Positions 35,301 through 44,300 of a stretch of DNA of 64,000 nt are shown in pieces (position 1 is the first letter of the stretch; each line of letters starts with the position of its first letter). Both the position numbers and the translations under genes were made by a program. Under the pieces are notes generated by a model, which saw only the letters and a list, made by a program, of their open reading frames with translations, was not told the DNA's origin and ran no database searches. The DNA is from Theropithecus gelada (lineage: Eukaryota; Chordata; Mammalia; Primates; Cercopithecidae): the NCBI RefSeq assembly GCF_003255815.1, contig NC_037682.1:4528030-4592029 (forward strand), given 5' to 3'.

Positions 35301-38300
35301 AAAAAAAGAAACAACCTAAATTCCACATTCAAAAAAGGAATGGTTACAAGGACTATGGAATCCTCCTATGATGGGGAACTGTGCAGCCATTCGAATTAGG
35401 AAAAGCCCACATACACTGGTACTAAAAGAACACCAAACATTTTAAGTTAAAAAATCTACAACAATCATCTGTGAGGAGAGAAAATGCCCTCGTGGGTGCT
35501 TCTGGAGCAAACGCATGATTCCAGACCGTGGGGTCCGCCCCACCTCTCTGTGACTCGTGCTTCTCCGTTTTGCCCTGGTAGTCGAAGCCCACTGCGCTCT
35601 TGTCTACTCGGTCAGCCTGCACGCCGTACTTGCCGCCAAAACCACTGGAGTAGTCTAAAGAGACAGGGCAGCAGTTAGCACGTGGGCCTGAGGACAAACT
35701 AAACTGTCCCTTTTGTTAAACTAAGCAGAAGTGTGTAGTGGTTACAACTCACAAACAGATCAAGCACATGTTTTACAACGTACAACAAGCCACCCACTGC
35801 TCCATACAGGTGACGCTGGACCCGCTTCGTAACAGGTACATAGTGGGGTTCCGGGCCCTGTCAGCTGTTACAGGGCAGTTGCTTTGTGTGGTCAGAAATG
35901 AAGCTGCATGCCCACTTTGAAAATCAACTGCTCAGGTAAAAGTTGGAAAGCTTCATACAAAGAACCAGTACTTTGGGAGGCTGAGGCAGGCGGATCACTT
36001 GAGGTCAGGAGTTTGAGACCAGCCTGGCCAACATAGCAAAATCCCATCTGTACTAAAAAATAGAAAAATTAGCCAGAGGTGGAGGTGCACATCAGTAATC
36101 CCAGCTACTTGGGAGGCTGAGGCAGGAGAATCGTTTGAACCTAGGAGGCGGAGCTTGCAGTGAGCCAAGATTGCGCCACTGAACTCCAGCCTGGGCAACA
36201 GAGCGAGACTCTGTCTCAAAACAAACAAACAAACAAACAAAATGAAAAAAATGGAAAGAGAAAGCCTCGTATGAAGAAAGCCACACAGCTGAACACGGGA
36301 AACAAGACCCTGATCCTCCCTCTGCCTGCCCACACCACAGCTACCTCCACCTGGACTGCACCGAGACTGCTTAAGGACTGAGAGCTTGTTCCCCCGGATG
36401 ATGCAATGACACTAAAAGAGGAAGAACTAAATAAGCTTGCAAAAAATAAACTGAAAACTTTAAGGTAGCGATATGCTTTGGTCTTTCAAAAAGAGATGGT
36501 ATGATGTAATAAAGATTAATCACCAGCAGTTAAGACCGTATGTGTATAATGAAAACAAGAATTTAACAACTCTGGTTTCTATCCTTAGAGGGGGAAGTTA
36601 GCTTTTTGCTGATAAAGCTGAGAGCTCTCTTCTCCAGGAGGAGCACTGCCCAGATGAAGGGAGGGCAGCTTCCGCTAAAGAGGGAGGCTCCACAATGACA
36701 GCAGATGCCAGGGCTCCAAGGAGGCTGTGTAACGGGGAATGCATCCGTCATGTGGCATCCGGATGATCCAGAAACATGAAGAGGAGGGCAGAGTCCTCCT
36801 TGTGGCAACAGAAACCGCTCGGGAAACGGCTTCAGGTGGCCGTGACTCTCCCCATCAGGGCCCCTGGAGCGCCGGCCTCTTTCCGCGCCTTTCGTGTCTT
36901 ACCTTTCTGGGAGGCGTGCTTCTCAGTCTTCCCCTGGTATTCAAAGCCTACGGCAGACTGTGATGACCAAAAACACATTAAAGAGTGGAGAGAAATACAT
37001 TTTTTCAATGTCCCTGAAACAATCTCTCTGAATTAATTACATGAAATTTTTAAAAACATGAAACATGTTATGTTGTGATCTCTGGGTTCCTAAGCCAGGT
37101 GCAGGTGGCAGTAACGCAAGAGCTCTGGCATCCTAAACGGACAGGACAACAAACGTTCTGCAAGGCCCAGTGGACGGCGCGGGCCAAGCTGTATCCATGT
37201 CGACCTGCCCTCCCTAGCATGTGGCGGCAGGGCGTCCTCAGCCGATTCATTCCACGGGTTTCACGAAAACTCGCTTCTCAAATAAGTCATGCTGAGAACA
37301 TTAATATTAATAACAGGAATAGCAGTGGCCACCAGGGGTGCACTCCAACCAGCCAGGCACTGCGATGGGCATCTGAGCACACCCGTGAGAGAGGTGTGAT
37401 CATCCCCCTCATTTCACAGACACATAAATTCAGAACCGTGGCTAATATGTCACAAAGCCACAATCTGCCACCAGCATCAGCTCCCTGCTCCCTCCAGGCT
37501 CCTGATCGCTCCTCTATTAAACAAAAGAGCCGCCAGCCCCAAGCTGAAGAGAATCAGAGAAGAGGCTCGGGCCCAGGATGACTGCAACAACATCCTGACG
37601 CAAAGACTGAGTCCTGGACACAACGAGCGCATCCCGCTCCCCGGAACACGCTCTGAGGCCACTCTGTCACAGTAGCACACACGTGAGAAACACGGGCAGC
37701 AATGGTCCCTGCTGGCACATTTGGACAGACACAGGGCCGTCCAGTACTGGGGCACATAGTGAAGAGCGACTGCAGGGACTGCTGTAGCAAGCCCTCCGCA
37801 TCCCGCTTCCTCTCCCTGGGCCCAGGCTCTCAGAGCATCCTGGGAGCGGGATGCCCCTCTCTGCAGTCCCACAGAGCTGGAGGGCACCTGCCTGCCACTA
37901 CAAGTGGCCCAATATGGCTCAGATCTACGGGGAACGCTCCCCCTTGCCCCAACCCCCACCAGCCCCAGCACCACATCACTCACCTGATCAACTCTGTCCA
38001 TCTGGACACCAAACTTGCCTCCAAAGCCGCGGACCGAGTCTACCTGTGAGCAGTGCTTGGAAAGTTTCGACTGATATTCGTGGCCGACAGCTGACTGGAA
38101 CAGGGTTCAAACACAAAGCATTAGACACTGACGACACTGTGGCGCTTCACTTCCTCCCAGAGCAGGGCTGGGGAGGCCACCTCCTGCTCAGTGCAGGGAA
38201 ACCTTACATGAACACACCCATCTGGGGAGCCAAGGAGGGGGCCCGACTCCTGGGAGGTCCAGGTCCTTGGTGCAGGCTTTCATGGCCCACCCCAGCCCTT

Positions 38301-41300
38301 GGGCTCCTGGAAGCTGCACACGACCCCTGGCCACAGGTTGGGGCCACCAGTGGGGATGTCTGACACCACTGGGCATGAAGAAGGGACACAGAGCCGGCGG
38401 CCTGTGGCAGGATCTGTGAGACCCGCCGGTGTGGAGGCTGCTGGCGTTTACTGAAGTGGGACCTCTGCGAATCACATGACCCAAGAATCAGCACAAAAAA
38501 TAGTCTGCAAAACACAGGCTCATATTCGATTTCCGCTGAGCAGCACCCCATTCAGGCAGGAGCCAGGTGCCGGCCCCAACGCCAGCTCGCTTCAGCATCA
38601 TTAATGTCGTCAGCCCCCGTCAGCGCACACAGGTTTGGGGACCTTCTGTTCGCCAAAGCCAGCAGGTAAAGCCGAGGGTTCCCCTGGGCTTTCCAGACCC
38701 GGTGTCCAGTTCTTCTGTAAATAACGCCTCTGGGACAGCCACATCCATCCACAGGTGTGCTGTCCACAGCTGCTTTTGTGATTCCGCAACTCCGTTCAGC
38801 AGTTTCAATGAGACCCTCTGGTCCACAAAGCAGACAAGATCTCCCACCTCAAAGCACTGGCCCTGCTCCAGCCCTGACAGTCCCACGCTCGGGCACACCG
38901 AGGCCCCAGGGTTCTGAGGCTCCCTGCTGACAGCAGAGCCGGGTCAAGGCCTCCTTCACGGACAGTGCAGGCACGTGGCCCAGCAGACGGCGTGGAGAAC
39001 GCCCACGGCACACCGGGACCCGTCTTCTCACTCCCTCTAGTATGTGGAGCTGCTCATACTAACCCGAGCAGCATCCCACACCGGTGCTGACACAGCAGGC
39101 AACTCAGAGCGCGTCCACTCTTTCCCCGAATGAAAAGCAGGCTTTGCCCTAAGCCTCGGGCCTGTGCTGCGCCCTCTTCTTCCCACGTTTGTTCTGAGGT
39201 CGGCAGCTGACTCCTCATCCACACGAGCTGTCACCTCCAAACCCTCTGTGGCACAGACTGCCCATCCGTGTCCTCTGGGGTCCCACCCAGAAAACAGAGA
39301 TGAAGGAGTGGCAGAGGCAGACGTGCCAAACAGATTCCCCAGCATGAGTTTTCATCAGAAGGAAGTTATAGGAAAACGGATCTAAAGACATGCCCAGAAT
39401 GACAACTAGGCAAAGTTTCCAACTTTTTGATGGAAAGAGATTCATCTCCAAAATTGCATTTGATTCTACATTGACGAAATCACATGTTATTAAACAGTCA
39501 TGCTGGGGAGATTGTATCTTGAAGCCTGAATGTGTAGACTCAGGGCTACGGGATGCAAGGAGACACGGGAGCAGGAAGGAAGCCTGCCCCGCGTGATGGA
39601 TGTAGCCACCGCCGGTCGCAAGGGAAAGGTGCAGCTTGCTCAGGCCCCAGCGTAAACAGAATCCGGACAGCCCGTCCAGGCTCCTCTCACGTGTGCTTGT
39701 CCTCCATGTGTTCTTTTTTTCTGGAAGTCTCTAGCACATATTCCTCAACTCTTAAGGCAGAGATTTCAATTTTTTATTTTTTTCAATTTCTGAAGTGGGC
39801 AAGTTACAAATAACTTAAGCCATTTCCCCTTCAGTTTGGAATCTGAGTTCAATCTATTTATCTCCTGAGACGGGGTCTCTCTCTGTCGCCTAGGCTGGAC
39901 TGTAATGGTGCGATCATAGGACACTGCAGCCTCCACCTCCCGGGCTCAAGTGATCCTCCCTGCTTAGCCTCCCAAGCAGCTGGGACTGCAGGTGTGCACC
40001 ATGTTCAGTTAATTATGTTTTTGTAGAGACGGGGTCTCGCTATGTTGCCCAGGCTGGTCTTAAACTCCTGGGCTCATCAGATCCTCCTGCCTCGGCCTCC
40101 CAAAATGCTATGATTACAGATGTGAGTCCCGTACCTGGCCCTGAGTTATTTTTGACAACATATTTGTCCCGTGGTGCTGACCCGAGCTGAGAGCTAACCT
40201 GGCCCAGATGCCAGCCGGGACTGAGCAGCTGCAGCACCCCTTGCTGGACTCGCCCTGCCAGGATAGCTCTCCAGCTTGCCCGCTAAGAGGTGACAGCAAG
40301 GCTCCACAAGCCTCCTGGGCTCCAGGAGCGCACTGGCCTAAGAGGTGGGGCTCATGGCATAGGGCCAGGCACGAGGAGAGGATGACAAGTCCCGACCCTT
40401 GAAAAGCCCAGCCCAGAGGGGAGTCTCCCTGGGAAGGACGGCAGGATGAGGCAAGGACAGCTGACGAGGGAAGCAGAGGCTGCCATGGAGACAGCACAGG
40501 AGAGAGGGAAGCGAGGGCTCTTCCAGGGAGCCTGGCGCTCCAGAAGGCCTAAGTGGCAGGTTCCAAGGTGAGCGAGATTCGGGCTGAAAAAAGGTGCAGT
40601 CCAAGCAGCAGCAGAGAAGCCACAACAGCTTCCCTACCAGGCTTTCCCTGACACTCTGCCTTTCTTTTCCCCGATATGCCATTTTCCCAACCCAGAGCAG
40701 GGAGCCCCATTTTTAGAATAAATTTCTCTCTGCACTAACTCCCCACAAGCCCTGTAAGCACAGGGCTTGCCTCAGTCTGGGGTGGGAAAGGCTTCTACCG
40801 ACTTGCTTCACTCACTGCACTGAACACAAGAATTCCGTCTGTCCGTCTGCACATGCTTTGCTCACTGCACTGAACACAAGGATTCTGTCTGTCCGTCTGT
40901 ACATGCTTTGCACACTGCACTGAACACAAGGATTCTGTCTGTCCGTCTGCACACGCTTTGCTCACTGCACTGAACACATGGATTCCATCTGTCTGTCTGC
41001 ACATGCTTTGCTCATTGCACTGAACACAAGGATTCTGTCTGTCCGTCTGCACATGCTTCGCTCACTGCACTGAATACATGGATTCCGTCTGTCCGTCTGC
41101 ACATGCTTCGCTCATTGCACTGAACATAGGGGTCCGTCTGTCCGTCTGCACATGCTTCGCTCACTGCACTGAACATAGGGGTCCGTCTGTCTATCTGCAC
41201 ATGCTTCGCTCACTGCACTGAACACAAGGATTCTGTCTGTCCGTCTGCACATGCTTCATTCTCTGCACTGAATACATGGATTCTGTCTGTCCGTCTGCAC

Positions 41301-44300
41301 ATGCTTTGCTCACTGCACTGAACACAAGGATTCCGTCTGTCCGTCTGCACATGCTTCGCTCACTGCACTGAACACATGGATTCCGTCTGTCCGTCTGCAC
41401 ATGCTTCGCTCACTGCACTGAACATAGGGGTCCGTCTGTCCGTCTGCACATGCTTCGCTCACTGCACTGAACATAGGGGTCCGTCTGTCCATCTGCACAT
41501 GCTTCGCTCACTGCACTGAACACAAGGATTCCGTCTGTCCGTCTGCACATGCTTCATTCTCTGCACTGAATACATGGATTCTGTCTGTCCGTCTGCACAT
41601 GCTTCGCTCACTGCACTGAACACAAGGATTCCGTCTGTCCGTCTGCACATGCTTCATTCTCTGCACTGAATACATGGATTCTGTCTGTCCGTCTGCACAC
41701 GCTTCGCTCACTGCACTGAACACAGGGTCCGTCTGCCGTTGACACTCCGAAAAGCCAGCGGACTTTTTTTACACTCCAGAGATGATGATTCTGCACACAC
41801 TGCTCTCCTCAGTGTCAGCGCATCTCTGTGGTAGTGACACAGCAACATCCATGTCTCCTTCCTGCAGATGGTCCCTCACCCCACTCCTCCCCCAGGCTAT
41901 TTATGATGGTGGTTTGGGGTGCCCTGCCAGCCCACCACATCATCTACTGTGTAGGGGACAGAGCAAGGTGCAGCTCACTGTGACACGGCAACATCAGCCC
42001 GTGCCCAGCTCAAATGTTCACTGGCTGGTGCATGAGGTGGGAGAGGTATGGAATTACCGCCTGGAATCCGACACCAGCCGAAACACTTCTTTCCACGGGG
42101 TAAAGGCAAGCATCTGTCAGGTCAGAACAAGCTTATGTTGCTCAGACTCAAAAGTTCACCTCCAGGATGTCTGTTTTACTGAAGAAACATGCAAACGCAC
42201 CACGATCTCTTCCATCCTCTCTCCACGAAGGAAAAGGCAGCCCTCCTGAGCTAACGGGGCTCCCTTTCTTAGGGTAGAGAGGACCTAAAGTACGGGTGGA
42301 GCTGGAGGCATTTGGCCAACGTCCTCAATCAACGTCTGCATGGCAGTTTGCATCCCATCAATGATGGCTCCCGGGAGGCTCTCCCAGACCTCTCAAACAG
42401 AGCGAGCACTGTCCCCAGCCTGGTGGGCGCCCCATTTAGACAAGGGACAGACTGCTCTGACAGTCACTGACCGCATGAAGCATGTTAGCCAGGCCTTTGG
42501 CTGAATTTCCGTGTGTGCTGTGAACCACGGGGGCCTACAGATTTGACTTTGGTCTGCGGACTGGCGTGACTTAGGCTGCAAGCTGGAACCGGAGACATTG
42601 ACAAGGATGACACCTGGAGCCACGATGCTTCCGGACTTCTGTCCTGATCACAAGGCTGCCTCTGAGGGCCAGTCTCCCGCTCTGGGCCTTCCCACGTACC
42701 ACCTGTGCTCCAGCACCTCTGAGGGTTCCCAGCGAGCTTTGAAGAAAGCTAGAGTAGTACTTCGTGAGCAAGTCCGATCAACAGGGGTCTACTCGGGGCA
42801 AATCTCAGCCTCAGCAGATTGACTCAGAACTGCTGATCTAAGGAAAGTCTGAGGGACGACTCTGCCACTCAGTCGAGTGGTCCAAGCGCACCAGGAGCCT
42901 GGCACAGGCAGCCGCGGGCCACTCACCTTATCCATTCGGTCTTGTTCCACACCAAATTTCCCTCCATAGCCGTGGGAGGCTTTGGGTCCCGTTTCAAGTT
43001 CCTTCTCCTTAAGAGTCTGATGTTCTTGAAAGACGTTCTCCCTCAGCTTGTGGATGCTTGAAGGAGGAGATGGAAATAGGAACAGATCAATAAACAGATG
43101 TGCAGCTTTGCCTCCCGGTGTCATAAATAAGAACAGGTGACATTATCTTTGTAAATCTGCCTATCTGATGTCCACCAATTCTCTCCCTGCACTGTCCCTT
43201 CCTGACTATTCTGCCGGCTGGTACACCCACTTCGGCAGTCCGCAGCGTCAGACGCATGCTCCGTGGGAGACAGAACGTGAATCTGAAGGCAGACAGTGGG
43301 GTCATCCCAAATCCCCGCTAAAGATGGCTCTACCCAAACCCGGCCTTTATTCACATGCAGAGAACAGGAAAGCCAGTCTGTAATCATCCAGAGGTAGAGG
43401 GGAACACGAGGCTACGCCTCCTTTCCCAGTCACTGGCAGAAGTCCAGTGGTGCTGCACATGTAGACGGCTCGTCCGTACTTGAAGTACTCCAGCTTTTTT
43501 ATACATTCAAAGAGGTGAGGAAAGCGTTTCAGAATTTAACATCTAAACGCCACTGAAAATTTTTTTTTTTTTTTTTTTTTTTGAGACGGAGTCTCGCTCT
43601 GTCGCCCAGGCTGGAGTGCAGTGGCGGGATCTCAGCTCACTGCAAGCTCCGCCTCCCGGGTTCACACCATTCTCCTGCCTCAGCCTCCAGAGTAGCTGGG
43701 ACTACAGGCGCCCGCCACCTCGCCCGGCTAGTTTTTTGTATTTTTTAGTAGAGACGGGGTTTCACCGTGTTAGCCAGGATGGTCTCGATCTCCTGACCTT
43801 GTGATCCGCCCGTCTCGGCCTCCCAAAGTGCTGGGATTACAGGCTTGAGCCACCGCGCCCGGCCTGAAAATTTTTAATATAGCAGATGATGAAACAGATG
43901 ACAAGGTGTGCTCAAATCTAGCAGGCAGGACACAGCTGTCATTGAGAGACCCCAGCGTGGTATGAAGGCCACTCTGGCATTCACACTTTCTGCCCAGGAG
44001 ACACCAGGCCGCCACCTTCGACATCTGGACAGCAATGCTAGAATTGAGGATGAAATACGAACCAGGCTCGGAAACCGCCCAGTACCCTGATGGGCAGGGA
44101 AAGACGCCACTCCTAAAACCTGGGAAGGCCCCAGAGCGTGAAGAATGGGCTCATTCCCCACGTGCTCCCCTCTGAATTCTAAGCCGCCCGAGGCTTTTTA
44201 CTGGAGAGTTGTTTTTTCTCCAAGCCACTCTCCAAGACATGTTTTGAAGCTACAGGGAACAGAAGAGATGAGAAGAGGTACGATGACTCAACGAATTCAG

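Larger units (their letters stand above)
34740..35410 (+). repeat. Old L1 (L1M) piece split by Alus, CTTN intron 8
   Basis: CTTCGACCCAGCAATTCCAC before the Alus and AGGACTATGGAATCCTCC, CTGTGCAGCCATTCGAATTA after them read as sense L1 ORF2/3' sequence. Non-functional. Confidence 0.65.

Noticed and set aside
40800..41740. CRISPR-like array
   Set aside because: Units are contiguous tandem repeats with no unique spacers, inside a primate intron.
40795..41796. Cysteine-rich repeat peptides ([23 protein letters not shown])
   Set aside because: Conceptual translation of the 48-50-bp VNTR; no gene structure.
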